From: Solanum dulcamara
Taxonomy: Eukaryota > Streptophyta > Magnoliopsida > Solanales > Solanaceae
Assembly: GCF_947179165.1 (NCBI RefSeq)
Contig: NC_077240.1
Location: 45,273,501 to 45,337,500 of the forward strand
Length of the DNA stretch: 64,000 nt
Direction of reading: 5' to 3'
A model generated the notes under the pieces. The model saw only the letters and a program-made list of their open reading frames with translations. It was not told the DNA's origin and searched no databases. Positions 53,061 through 64,000 of this stretch are shown here, piece after piece. The translations under genes were made by a program, and so were the position numbers. How positions within the stretch are numbered: the first letter of the stretch is position 1; every line of letters starts with the position of its first letter.

Positions 53061-54300
53061 GTCCTTGGAGTGTCTACAGACCGTGTATAGCAGAGTCTTG
53101 TTTATCGGTGTATTGTGCACCACATCTATAAACAAGAGGCTACAGGACATTTAGGATATTACCTTTCTTTCATATCTACGATCGTGCAATAGAGCCGAGT
53201 CATAGGGAATGAAATTCCTCATATTAACTTGTGATTTCAGCAGAAGGACAACATCGATAGGAAAAGGTTACTGATGATATTGGAAGTTACACAGCACGCA
53301 GGTAAGCTAGGCATGAATGATAGGTGCCAAGTAAGGTATTGAATTACGGTTGACATGTAAAGTTGAAAATTGAAAGGAAAAGTAGATGGAAAGTCTAAAC
53401 AGGTGCAGTTCGAGTTGGACATACGAGGTAAGTCCATCAATTTATACGATTGTTGATAATGGGTGCCCTGTGAGGCTGCGATATGACGTGATATGATACG
53501 TATATATGTATCTTTATGCGTATTGCCCCTGTGAGGCATTGTTGGCATTTTCTGCGTGCAGGTGTTGAGATAGGAAGAAATACAAAGGAAACTCTACCTA
53601 AATTTTCTTAGAAATAAAAAGAGAATGAGATACAGGGCTGTTGTATGTCTTGAAAGGTCGTGTCCATAATAGTGATAAAATTTGGATAAACCACGAGCAT
53701 GGCATTGTGGTATAAAGAAGTATTGTGGATATGTGATTCCATCGTGAAAGATGATAAGACCTTTTTGGGATAGGGGATGTAGCTTTGAAAAAGAATTGAT
53801 GCAACCTACGAATGGAGGTATGCCAAGAGTAAAACTAGGTGATTACTTGATAAAAGAAGTCGGTAGTAGCCATGTAACTTCCATACTCGAATACATTAAG
53901 GGAAGGTATAAGATAGTTTGAAGCAAAACCTTTAAGGTACAATCAGTACTAAGGACAAAAGCTATAGTGGAACCTTAACATTAGATGAAGGAAGCAAGGA
54001 ACGATACAGGTTTATGTGCAGAATAGTATGGCGATGCTAAGGCATCTTGAGCTACTTTAAGATCCTATACATGTTCGTGTAAAGGGTGCAATATCATGTG
54101 TGGTAAGAGAACTGGAAAAAAAGAAATGAAAAAGAAATATCACCTGTTCCCTATGCCTATAGGTAAACCTAACCTTTGGAACTCTGATATTGATTGCTCG
54201 ATGAAAGTATATATTATGGCAACGGGATAGAGGACCTCTCCATATAATCGGTATAAGGTCCGGGTGAAGGTTTTGGTTTACATTCGAGGACGAATGTTCT
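53061..54300 (+). other. A3 interior, right part
   Basis: A3 leader and short remnant interior of 1.24 kb. The leader has CCCTGTG units (53465, 53526) and GGCATTGTTGGCATTTTCTG. Near 54140 HLFPMPIG-like coding marks the end of the lost integrase. No usable frame. Confidence 0.7.
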
Positions 54301-54314
54301 AAAGGGGGGAAGGA
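54301..54314 (+). promoter_or_regulatory. A3 polypurine tract
   Basis: AAAGGGGGGAAGGA, identical to A2, just before TATTATACCCC. ATTCGAGGACGAATGTTCT lies upstream. Confidence 0.88.
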
Positions 54315-57300
54315 TATTATACCCCATACCTTTACGCTTTGGAACGTCTTCTTAAGCTTCTTGAAAGATGTCTCGTGACCCAGATTATCTATAACATGAT
54401 TAAATAACTCTAAGGAAGGGAGGACGTGACGCCCCTTAAGAGTGAAGGTTGGAAATAGGTCTATAAGGATTTGAAATGAATTGGAGGCCAAAATAACAAG
54501 TCGTAGGACTCGACTTACTTACGTAAGCTACCAACACAAACGACTTACATAACTAAGCCACTGGAGTACATGTTGAGCTTACGTAGCAAGGATTACATGA
54601 GCTTCTAAAGTAAGATGAGATTACGAACCCACGGGAGAGGCGGAAGGAGGCATAGCACCTACTCGGAAGCAAGCAAGTGATGCACCTACTTTGACTAAGT
54701 AGGTGATGCACCTACTTGGACCAAGTTGGTGACACACCTACTGGAGGTGGGTCCCACACCGCCACATGGAAGCCTTGGAGGCTAGGTATGGATTCGTGGC
54801 CCAATAAGGGCTTGACATGTGTCACCATTAGGGGCTGACACGTGGCACTCCCTAAGGAACCATATATATATATGCTAATGACTCTTAAGTCATTATTTAT
54901 CCAAAATCATCCCAAAACATAGAGAGAAAAACGTGGAGAAGAAGAAGGGAAGGAGGCATCCATGGTTTAGAGGAATTAAAGGTGAGTTTTTCACTTTTCC
55001 TCCGTCAATTAATTATCTACGGTGTTTTTAAATTACGTGGAGGTGTATATATGTATATTACTATGCCTACGGAACCATATTTTCAGTTCTTCACTTGGAA
55101 AACTAAGAGAAACCTAAAGAGAAAATGCTAGGGAGCAGACCCGTTTTTGGAGGGGACAGTTGTTAGTAATATTGGTATAACATCTTGTGTATAGCTTAGT
55201 TTTGGGTGATTAAATATGTTTTGTAAAGGTATTACATAGGTATATAAATTTTATTTAGACTTTCAAATCCAGTGTTGCTTTTAGCTTCGCGAAAAAGGGT
55301 GATGAAGTGTAGAGGAGGTACTGCCCAGGTTTTGGTTTTGGAAATCTTACACAGATTATTGTTGGTATTTTGGGCATATCGTTTTGTAAAAAATTGTTGT
55401 AGGTTTAATTCGAAATTTTTTACGACCTTGATACACATGTATATAACTTTCATTGAGGCTAAAAATCTTGTTTCCTTCAGTTACCCCTTCGAAACTAAGC
55501 GACAATACAAGACAGTAAGCTGTCCAGAATTCACATTTTGATAAGTTTGGCTAGTTTTGGCCAATTTTGGGAAAGGTAAGGTTTTTCCTTTAAATTTGAA
55601 GTTATGGTGTTTTTATATGGTGTATTACACCCCTTGTATGCTTCTGGAAATTTAAAAATGTCGTAGAAATGCTCGACGTTCAAAATAAACTAAATTGGAA
55701 TCGCTATAGTTAAATTGTCGTCGAAGGATAGTGTTGTTCGTGTGAGGTGATGCTGCAGGGGTGTGATGTGTTGTTGTAGGGCCTAAATATGTTCTAATGT
55801 GGGTTAGGGAGATGCTGTTTGAATCCACACGACCCCTCGTTGCGTATAATGAAAGGCGTTACAAAATAAAGGCTAGACGCCCTATTGTGCTACCGTATTT
55901 TTGAATAAGTCGTTTGGAGTTTATGTTGTATATTGTTGGTGTGAATTACTGCAGGTTGTTGTTGTTGGTTGGTGTAGGTATTAGGGACCTAATTGGAAAT
56001 TTGGATAGGGCACATTATAGGGGAGGTGCTGCCCAATTTTCGTCGATGCCTTAGCGAATAACAGAACTAGTCGGGGAAACGACTAAGGAAATAGATTCCA
56101 TTAATATTAAGATGTAACCTAGGGTGCTGGAAAGTAAAAGGGGTTTATATTCATACTACTTTCATTTTGAATAGGTTCAAAGGACGGAGAGACAAGCAAG
56201 ATAAGCAATAATTTAGACAAGGTATGTGAAGCTTTCTTTTGGCATGTTTTCGGCATAAGTATGTAAATCTTATCTTCTTTTCTTTTGGCATGTATTATAT
56301 ATAAGTTATGAATGGTTTATACATATGAAACATGGGAATAACTTCATTCATGAAGTTCTAAGTACAATTTATAATTCTTATCCACTTCGTGATGGTAGAA
56401 CTCCTATAATAGTTGAGTTATTGTCGTTTAAGGCTTCTATATGATAAAAGTTAATATATGTAGAGCCTATCACTTCTTTCTTATGGGACGTCTTAATGTA
56501 AATGAAATAAGATATGATTTATGTGTAGAGGTAGTTCCAGTTGTAAGTTCCGAGTATAACTCGTGACTCGAGTTCACTCCTAAATGCTAAGGGCCTTAAA
56601 GTAGTTAAACTATGACCCTCGAGCCTTCTATAGATTGAATAGTGATTGGATGTGTAACCTCCTAAACTTGGGGGTTCTTGGGCATACTTTACGATAATGG
56701 TTGGGGGATGTTTGATATGTTACAGAGTTTTGCATGCACGTATATGCATTATGATATATATATGGATCGGGCCGGACGTACCTCGGCACATTTTGTTATG
56801 TAAGGATCAGGTCGTACGTTCCACAACAGATTATACATTATACGGATCGGGCCGTCGTACCTCGGCATTATTATGCATTATACGGATCGGGCCATCGTAC
56901 CTCGGTATTATTATACATTATACGAATCGGGTCATCGTACCTCGGCATCATCATATAGTATATGGATCGGGCCGTCGTACCTCGGCAGTATCATGTGACA
57001 TATGGATCGAGCCATCGTTCCTCGGCATGTGCTTACTGTATACATGAATCGGGTTGTATATCCCATAATGCTAATAATATGCATATGCCTATCATGATAG
57101 ATGATGTGTTTGTAGCATCGAGTCCCTGAGCGGGCTGGATACGGTACGTGATAATGGTATACATAACTTTATTTTATGAGATGCAGGTACAATACCCTGT
57201 TAAATGCTATACTTGGTTTCTTGCATCCTTGTTTCAGTTGTTATGTCAGTTATGTATGCTTATATACTCAGTACATGTATTGTATTGACCCCCTTTCTCT

Positions 57301-57816
57301 AGGGGGCTGCATTTCATGCCCGCAGATACAGACGCGCGCTTTGAGGATCCGCCAGCCTAGGGTTCCACCTAGTAAGTTCGGGAAAAGCTCCATTGTGTCG
57401 GAGCCTAGCTTTTGGGTACTAAACCTCTTCTGTATGTTTTCGTTTATTCAGGGGTACGGCGGGGGCCCTGTCCCTTCATATGATATCATTCCTATTCTTA
57501 GAGGTCTGTAGACATATGTGTATGGGTTGTTTAGGAGTTTATCTCGGTTATGCCTATGCGATATGTTATAAAAGTTGTTATGTTTTTGCAGCCTTATCGG
57601 CTGGCTTTCCCTTTAATGATATGATGCAAATGAAAGCGGCCTCACGTGTATGAATATTTTATCACCCACTGGGTTCATGTGTTTAGTTCCTATATCTAGG
57701 AGGCTATATGAACATGAAAAAGTTTTAACCCATTGAGGTTTTTGTGAGCAGTATCACGTTATACATAGTCCAATTTGACTGTAGTCGATAGTTACGTACG
57801 GGGATGGGTCATGAAA
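54315..57816 (+). repeat. A3 3' LTR
   Basis: Starts TATTATACCCC (TG changed to TA) and ends GGGTCATGAAA. It lacks the last U5 hairpin (about 35 bp deleted near 57797). Otherwise it matches the 5' LTR, including the 40-bp array at 56764-57061. Confidence 0.92.
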
Positions 57817-57821
57817 ACTAC

Positions 57822-58619
57822 CACCGGTCTTAGCATTTAAGAACTCACCATCATATCAGGCCTTCTTAGAATCTCTCAACCTTATTTCTTTGATTTTCTC
57901 CCCTTCAATTTGTTCGATAATTGTCATAAGACAACATATATCCATTTCTTTGACAAGTATAGTGGTATGGCATACTTTTGCAACACAGTCAGACACCCCT
58001 GATATGAATTGGCTCATTCGGGCACAAGGATCGGTAACCAATGAAGGAGCATACTTGGATAACTTGAGGGCATACTCCATTATACCTATGTTTCCTTACC
58101 TAAGATTGATGAACTCCAACACCTTTGCTTCTCTTAGCACAAAAGGGAAGAAGCGATCAAGGAAAGAAAGCATGAAGGCTTCCCAATCAATAGGACCTTC
58201 ATCCACCCTTTCTAACTTCCATTGAGTATACAGGATTTGAGCAACACCCTTGAGTTGGTAGGCCACTAACTCCTCTTTCTCTTCCAAAGTCACCCCATAA
58301 TACTCACTACCTTGTAAACCACAACAATGAACTCTTGAGGATCCTCATCAATTTTTGAATCATGGAACTCATGAGGGTTCATCCTTGCAAAGTCCCTCAC
58401 TCTAGAAAATGGAGTAGGACCATTAGGAGGAACAACAACTCCTTGGTTGGCCACAACTTGGCCTAGTATATTGATAGCGGTTCGGAACTCCACATTATTC
58501 ACTTGGTCGGGTAGAGGACCTGGCTTGAAAGATCGGAGGATCTTGGTCTTCATTAGCATTGACCCCTCTTTCCATAGGTACTTTTCTTGGAGGCATTTCT
58601 GAAAATCACAAAGAAACAT
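57822..58619 (-). pseudogene. Family B gag, N-terminal and central part
   Basis: From high to low: PGPLPDQVNNVEFRTAINIL and GQVVANQ, MNPHEFHDSKIDEDPQEFI, YKVVSIMG, then a one-base loss in a G run (about 58291) and VTLEEKEELVAYQLKGVAQI, PIDWEAFMLSFLDRFFP, the retrotransposon gag core. ITIIEQIEGEKIKEI-like sequence and a TGA after SKKA (about 57856) lead to GEFLNAKTGG at the A3 insertion. Gag forms the virus-like particle; two lesions make it non-functional. The same region occurs in the B element at 63499. Confidence 0.87.
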
Positions 58620-58796
58620 TGTTAGGGAAAGGAAGTCTTAGAGTATACTCTATCGCACGACATAGATCAGGAAAGAAGTGAGGATTTCCTAAAACACCTC
58701 ATAGCCTCATATTCATAAAAGTGGCATGCTTCACACCCATGAATAATACCTACTTGATGTGGCATGTTGAACTTCCTAGGAAATCTTAAACCTTGT
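58620..58796 (-). other. Family B untranslated leader
   Basis: The sequence between primer site and gag on the minus strand matches the plus-strand leader at 63000-63190 (GCATGCCACAT-like and GGCTATGAGG blocks). Confidence 0.65.
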
Positions 58797-58810
58797 GCTC
58801 TAATACCAAG
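58797..58810 (-). promoter_or_regulatory. Family B primer-binding site
   Basis: On the minus strand CTTGGTATTAGAGC; its last 12 bases differ from the initiator tRNA-Met complement at one position. Confidence 0.8.
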
Positions 58811-58812
58811 TT

Positions 58813-60919
58813 TTCACAAACTAGACTAGGCGTTAGATGTGACACGAAGATCGACACCTCGAAGGGCTCCAACCAAGCCTCCTAATATATTATAAGCATA
58901 AATAAGGTAAATTAAAGTGGAAAGATATAGGAAAGAGTCTCAAGCATGAACCATAAAATAGAGTGTAAGCTCGACTACATAGACTCTAAATCATTTATCC
59001 AATAATGCCTTTACTACTCAAGATGGGCGAGGGCTAAGACATATCCTTAACTCACCCTCAACATGAACATAACAAAAGAATTTTAAATGAAACAAACACA
59101 TAACTCACCCTCGATATATGAGGACTCACCAATCTTTATAAGATAGCAACTCAACTAGCCACGTATGGAAGTAATATAATCCTCGACCCCTAAATTATCA
59201 GACAATATAGGAAACAAATATGTATTAGTATGTTTACATGTACTAAGTACATGGGTATGCCATGAAATATAGATTATAGGATGCGATTATCGAATAATGT
59301 GCATGATAAAAGAGGATAAGTAAAGTCATGGAAAAACCAAAATGACCAAAACATTTGAGAGACATAGTAAGAATCATAAAAGAACATAAAGAGAGTATAC
59401 ATCTGTGGGATAGAACCATAACCAATAATAAGACTATGTGAGCTATAACATGGAATCCCGATGTCTCCCCGATGAAAGAAAGGGGAATCTACTTGCCAAG
59501 GTAGACTCTACCCCACTTTATGGGCCATGGACATGTGCTACATGTGGATCTACAAGCTAGGCCGTAGAGGCAAATCCTAAGGTAGCACATAGTTATGAGA
59601 TAAGAGACTTTATATAAGGACCACGTAGGTCAAGCCCCTACCACAAGTTTCCTTCGGTGCTAAGTCAAATACCATGGAATATATAACATAGTAATCGTAC
59701 CTAACATATATCATAAATTTTTTGCATGGGTATAAAACTCATAGAGTAGCTCATTTTCATATCATAATTGCAATGTGAGTAAAACCCTTTCAACATCACA
59801 AATTATACTTCCATAATTCATATCATTGTGTTACTAGGTCATCAATCAAGGATCCTAAGTCACCTTTCTTCATAACTTGCATGAAATTCATATCTTGAAC
59901 ATACTTGTAATCCATGATCAGAATTCATACTTGAAAATGAGGGTAAAACTTGTATACATAGTTAATTTTATTGAAAACCATAAAAAATTGAATTGATAAC
60001 ATATATTATCACATTACTTATATCATCCCATACATAATTCATAAAAGTAACATCAACTAGATGAGTAATTTAATCAAGTATCATAGAATTCGTCATAAGT
60101 GAGAAAACACAATGCATAATTATTAAAATTAGGGCTTTTGGATTGGAAATCATAAGAATAAATTGAGAAAAACCTTGGGAATCCATGCGTGGAAGGAAAC
60201 CATGGATCAATCCCTACATACCTTGATTAATTGACCTTAGAATTGAGAAAAGAAGACTTGTTCTTATAGAAACCCTAGACAAAAACCTTGATGAAGAAGA
60301 TGATCTCTTAAAGGGACCTTGGGAGAGAAGTCTAAAAGTTGTTTGGGAACTAATGAGGGAAAATAATAGGTTTAGGAATACTTAGGATAGTTAGAATTAT
60401 GAATCTAGTCCTAAAAACGTCCAAATACAAAAATAGGATATAGGGAAATGACCAAACTACCCTTCATTAATGTTGATCAGGGGAAATCCATGAAGGACCT
60501 TCTATAAATCGTAACTATGTTGATGATTCATGGGAACGAATCAACCTGTAGGTCCCTAAAACCTCTGAGATTTGGGGTTTCTGAAGTTTGCATACGACTC
60601 GTGATTACGAGTCATTATCTCCTCTACGACTGTTCCTAATGAGTTGTAGGGTGGGTTCTGAGATTTGTTATTTGCAGGATATCAGAACTATACTGATGAC
60701 TTACTTTTATAAGTCGTACACTCTTTCACGTGTAGTCAAATAACTCATAGACCCAAACTCTTAGCTTATGAAAATTCCCATCCCGATACTCACTTCCATG
60801 AGTCTTTTTTATGATTTGTAAGGTTACCTACAAGTTGTAAACCCACTCTTAGACTTAGGGACTTCACAAATTTCCTTGAATTCTCTTTCATTTGACTTTT
60901 AAACTTTCAGGGTCTTACA
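58813..60919 (-). repeat. Family B 5' LTR
   Basis: Reverse complement starts TGTAAGACC at 60919 and ends near TTTGTGAAA at 58813, 2.1 kb. It aligns with both solo LTRs (GTAGACTC.ACC.C and GGACTT.GTAGGATTTGCC blocks) and with the truncated 3' LTR at 33532. Confidence 0.85.
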
Positions 60920-61028
60920 AGTACCTTTTATCATAGCGTCTGAAGCTTCAACTTCTGGTTTGCCAAAAAAGCATAGCGTTGTGCCCTATTATCAAGGCAA
61001 GTAGCTTGTAATATTCTAGAAGTTGGAA
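60920..61028. other. Short spacer between two family B elements
   Basis: 109 bp between the minus-strand B LTR and the start of the plus-strand B LTR. No features seen. Confidence 0.5.
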
Positions 61029-62985
61029 TCAAAGACCCTGAAAGTAGGGTATTTGTAGTTGGCAAGATGAAGGGATTCGATAACCCGTATATCTTTCTAC
61101 GATCGATAGACTTGGGTCGTAGTATTAAAGACCATTTTCAATAGCTATGATTTTTGGTACAAGACTCCTACAAACGAGTTCTAGACTCGTAGAACTATCT
61201 ATTACTCGTAGGGTAAGGGTCATAGGATTTAAGAGCAATTACAGTGGCCTTAGTTTTTGGACATGGGTTCTACGAAGGGACTTTGACAAGTCGAAGAAGG
61301 ATCTACGGATCGTAGGTCGCCTCCAATAGTTTTAAGTGAAGGGTATTCTGGATATTTCTCATTTTATTAATGCCTAAACTACATCGTTTTAGACCTAAAA
61401 CCTACCATATAACTACTTTTTACCCTTAGAGACTAACCTCTTCCCTCTCATTCACTAAAACTCTCAAAGTCTCTCAACTCATCTTCTCTGATTCTCTCTT
61501 AAGCTCAAGGAAGAAAATCTAGGTTTGAAGGTCAAGTTCAAGTCTCCATTGCTAGAGCTTGATTTTAGGCATTTGATTCTCAAGGTATTTAGGAATTCAC
61601 CCATGGATCCGTTTCAACTATTGACTCCTAAAAGATCTCAATCTTTCAAGTTCTATTACACCTAATTCAAGTAGGGTTTTATGTCAAATCCCATGGATCC
61701 GCTTCATTTGATTAAATTCATGTTTTTCTACTTTATCATGCATGAATTTACTAAGATACATGATTACAATTGATTTAATATGGACCCATGCATTATATCT
61801 TTGATTTTCACCTATAAACTATGAATTATAATCATGAAATTGATGAATGATTTATGCATGTTTTATGAAAATGATGAAGTATGTTTCAAGGATGCTTTTG
61901 AGAAAGAATCAATGATTTGTGAAAGGTTTTCTCATAATCTAAAAGAAATCCTGATTTAGATGTTTGAAATATAAGTGTCTATATGAACTATGTTATGGAT
62001 CATGATTTGAAAGGAGCGACTCTTATACGATTTTATGATATGGATTGGCAAATGTTTATTTCCTTTCTTAAAGTTATGGTTTGATAATTGAATTTATCTA
62101 TTACGTTTAGATTTGACTTAGCACCGAGATGGCTTGAGGTGGAGGTTTGGTAAAGGAGTCTTTAATATCAACCTCTAATCCCAAACTACGTGCCCACATA
62201 GGTTGTCATAAATGACTTAGATAGTGGATCCACAAATAGCTCAGGATGAAATGATGCGGAGTCTATCTTGGCAAGTAGCCTCTCTTTTTTTAGTGTAGGA
62301 TTTACACCAGATTTTATGTTATAGCTCACATGGTCTTATTGTCGGTTATGGTTTATATCCCACAAAATAACTATATTTTTCCTTAAAGCTTTCTATGATG
62401 TCTTTGAAGTAATGCATTAACCTTATATCAACATTTATGATTTAGTTTCAAGTTTTAAAGGATTCTTGGTCATGCATTTCATGTTTACACCTATTATGAT
62501 ATCATGTTTTATGTTATGCATATTTCTCACATACTTAGTATATTTCATGTACTAATGCATACTCTATTACATATATTATTTCATAATATAGGTAACGATG
62601 CTCCTATCCATTCCCGTGGCTAGCACAGGCTCCCATTGGCATTGCTAATTTGGTGAGTCCTCATTATTCGAGGGCACAAATACTATGTCATTTCTTTACT
62701 TTAGACTTTTATAGTTTCTTATGTTTTTGGGTGAACTACGGCTTGTCCTACAGCCCCATCTATGTTAGTAGAGGCATTATCGAACTAGACTAGTACGATT
62801 TTATTCATTTCTTATGTCATGATTGGAATCTCTTTTATCGATATTTATACTTTTGAGAGTTATGTTCCATAAATAAGTTTAGTCATATTATCTTATGTCA
62901 TTATATGAATGCTAAGAGGCTTGTTTATGGTCTCTTAAAATCCTAGGTGCCATGTCACATCTAGGGTCTAGATTAGATCATGACA
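61029..62985 (+). repeat. Family B-related 5' LTR (B4)
   Basis: Begins around TCAAAGACCCTGAAAG (degenerate TGTAAGACCCC.GAAAG) and ends AGATCATGACA before a primer site. It shares the GTGGATCCACAAATAGC and CATACTTAGTA blocks with the solo B LTRs but is clearly more diverged. The start is less certain than the end. Confidence 0.75.
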
Positions 62986-62987
62986 AA

Positions 62988-63000
62988 CTTGATATTAGAG
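62988..63000 (+). promoter_or_regulatory. B4 primer-binding site
   Basis: CTTGATATTAGAG follows the LTR end and differs from the B consensus CTTGGTATTAGAG at one base. Confidence 0.65.
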
Positions 63001-63192
63001 TCTAAGGTTCAAGTGAATTAGAGTGTATGACATGCCGCGTCAAGCACAGTCTTATTCATGAGTGTGAAGTGAATCACATCTTTGAATGAAAGGCTATGAG
63101 GCATTAAGAAAAACTTCACTTCTTTCATCATTCTTAGATTGTGCGATAGAGTTGAACTCAATAAGATTTTCCTTCTAAGTCTTGTTCTTTGC

Positions 63193-63678
63193 ATTACAGA
63201 ATCGTTCCTCCATGAAGAACTCCATTGTGAAGGAATATGGATAAGAAGCAACAAGATCTGAATGATCCTTTGGCCAAGCAAGTCTCTCATGCCGAATTTA
63301 GAGTGGCCTTTCAAGTGCTTGCCCAAGATATGGCGACACAAGCCAACGTAAGGTGGTTTCTCCCAAAACCATAATATGGGTACAAGGGCTACTAGGGTGT
63401 GTGACTCAACACGGGTGAACCCTATAGAGTTTCATGGGTCCAAGTTGTATGAGGAACCATAATAGTTCATTGAAGGAATACACAAAATCGTCAATATAAT
63501 GGGTGTTAGTCCAGTGGAAATGGCAGATTTGGTGGCATATCAATTGAAGGGATTTTCCCAAATTTGGTTCAATCAATGGAAAGAAGAAAGAGCTAGGGAT
63601 GCAGGTCCCTTGGATTGGAAAGATTTCGAGGATGCATTTCTTGAACATTTATTTTCCCTTGAGTTGAGGGAGACCAAA
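63193..63678 (+). pseudogene. Family B4 gag, interrupted
   Basis: LNDPLAKQVSHAEFRVAFQV near 63262-63320, then after a frameshift VNPIEFHGSKLYEEP and the gag core from 63499 (MADLVAYQLKGFSQIWFNQW, PLDWKDFEDAFLEHLF, SLELRETK). It corresponds to 58096-58560 of the minus-strand B element. It is cut at 63678 by a reversed family A LTR. Confidence 0.85.
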
Positions 63679-64000
63679 TGTCACGACCCAACCCCGTAGG
63701 CTGCGACTGGGGTCGGACCTGGACCACCCGTACACATGTCTATTAGCTGTGGTCACATTGAACTGTAAATAAAAAAATTTCATGTAATAGAGCCCTGCTG
63801 GGCGATAACATTTTCATAACCCAGCATCTTAGGTTTCACCTTAGTATTAATGGAATCTATTTCCTTAGTTGTTTGCTCGACTAGTTCTTTAGTTTGTTAA
63901 GGCGTTAACGAAAATTGGGCAGCACCTCCCCTATAATGTGCCCTATCCAAATTTCTAATTAGGTACCTAAGAACTACATCCAACCAACAACAACAACCTG
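63679..64000 (-). mobile_element. Family A LTR, reversed, running out of the window
   Basis: Starts TGTCACGACCCAACCCCGTA, the reverse of the A LTR end, with the U5 hairpin at about 63708-63726. At about 63819 a large internal part of the LTR is missing and the sequence jumps to the AGGTTTCACC...GGGCAGCACCTCCCCTATAA region. The rest lies beyond the window, so solo LTR or complete element cannot be told. Confidence 0.85.

Larger units (their letters stand above)
40569..57816 (+). mobile_element. Family A element A3, interrupted by A2
   Basis: 5' LTR 40569-44081, primer site 44086-44097, A2 insertion at 44103, interior resuming after 53055, polypurine tract 54301-54314, 3' LTR 54315-57816. Without A2 the interior is only about 1.27 kb against two LTRs of 3.5 kb. 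By eye the first 250 bp of the two LTRs differ at about 4%, so the insertion is fairly young. Confidence 0.92.
33532..60919 (-). mobile_element. Family B Ty3/gypsy element, host of nested insertions
   Basis: Minus-strand element: 5' LTR 58813-60919, primer site 58797-58810, gag, protease, RT, RNase H, integrase, polypurine tract, truncated 3' LTR 33532-34331. It contains a solo B LTR in RT (36977-39164) and the A3/A2 nest in gag (40569-57816). Without these it measures about 8 kb. Frameshifts and stops occur throughout, and a tandem duplication disrupts the RT connection region. The outer end of the 3' LTR is lost, so no outer target duplication can be tested. Confidence 0.88.

Overview
The window looks like an intergenic, repeat-saturated stretch of a plant nuclear genome. 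Evidence is nested Ty1/copia and Ty3/gypsy LTR retrotransposons with initiator-tRNA-Met primer sites, a TRIM-like element, solo LTRs, a plant-type 5S rRNA fragment and a plant-style GT-AG small-gene candidate. A dicot, perhaps Solanaceae, is my guess; the species cannot be named from the sequence. No intact large cellular gene is visible, and nearly every open frame is a piece of a decayed retroelement or a chance frame in an LTR.

Three LTR families make up most of it; the letters are mine. Family A is gypsy-related with LTRs of about 3-3.5 kb (start TGTTAYACCCC, end GTCGTGACA/ATA) and a short, decayed interior. Family B is gypsy with LTRs of about 2.1 kb (start TGTAAGACCCC). Family C is gypsy with an LTR of 2.66 kb (start TATAACGCCCC).

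Layout: 1-2667, reversed pieces of an A LTR and a B-like LTR. 2668-16865, a copia element of about 5 kb split inside gag by an A element (3717-12872) flanked by TTTTG repeats; the A element has an inverted, rearranged 5' LTR. 16866-20180, unclassified repeat-like DNA with a 33-bp minisatellite and a solo B LTR (17479-19619). 20181-26107, an AT-rich island without recognisable retroelements that holds the only plausible cellular gene, a two-exon frame of 51 codons at 23705-24069 on the minus strand. 26108-27670, three tandem TRIM-like LTRs, the third cut by a C element (27671-33531) that retains gag, protease, RT and part of RNase H.

33532-60919 is one minus-strand B gypsy element expanded to 27 kb by nesting. 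A solo B LTR (36977-39164) sits in its RT gene. A family A element (A3, 40569-57816, ACTAC duplication) sits in its gag gene. A second family A element (A2, 44103-53055, AGTTC duplication) sits just after the primer-binding site of A3. Removing the insertions brings the flanking host frames back together, which fixes the order of events: B, then A3, then A2. A2 carries a 5S rRNA-like segment inside its interior. From 61029 another B element starts on the plus strand and is cut in gag by a reversed A LTR at 63679 that runs out of the window.

The most unusual items are the 5S-like segment with recognisable Pol III internal control boxes in a gypsy interior, the A element whose two outer ends are both U5 ends inside one target-site duplication, conserved hairpins and palindrome arrays in the A LTRs, and the small spliced gene in the low-copy island.
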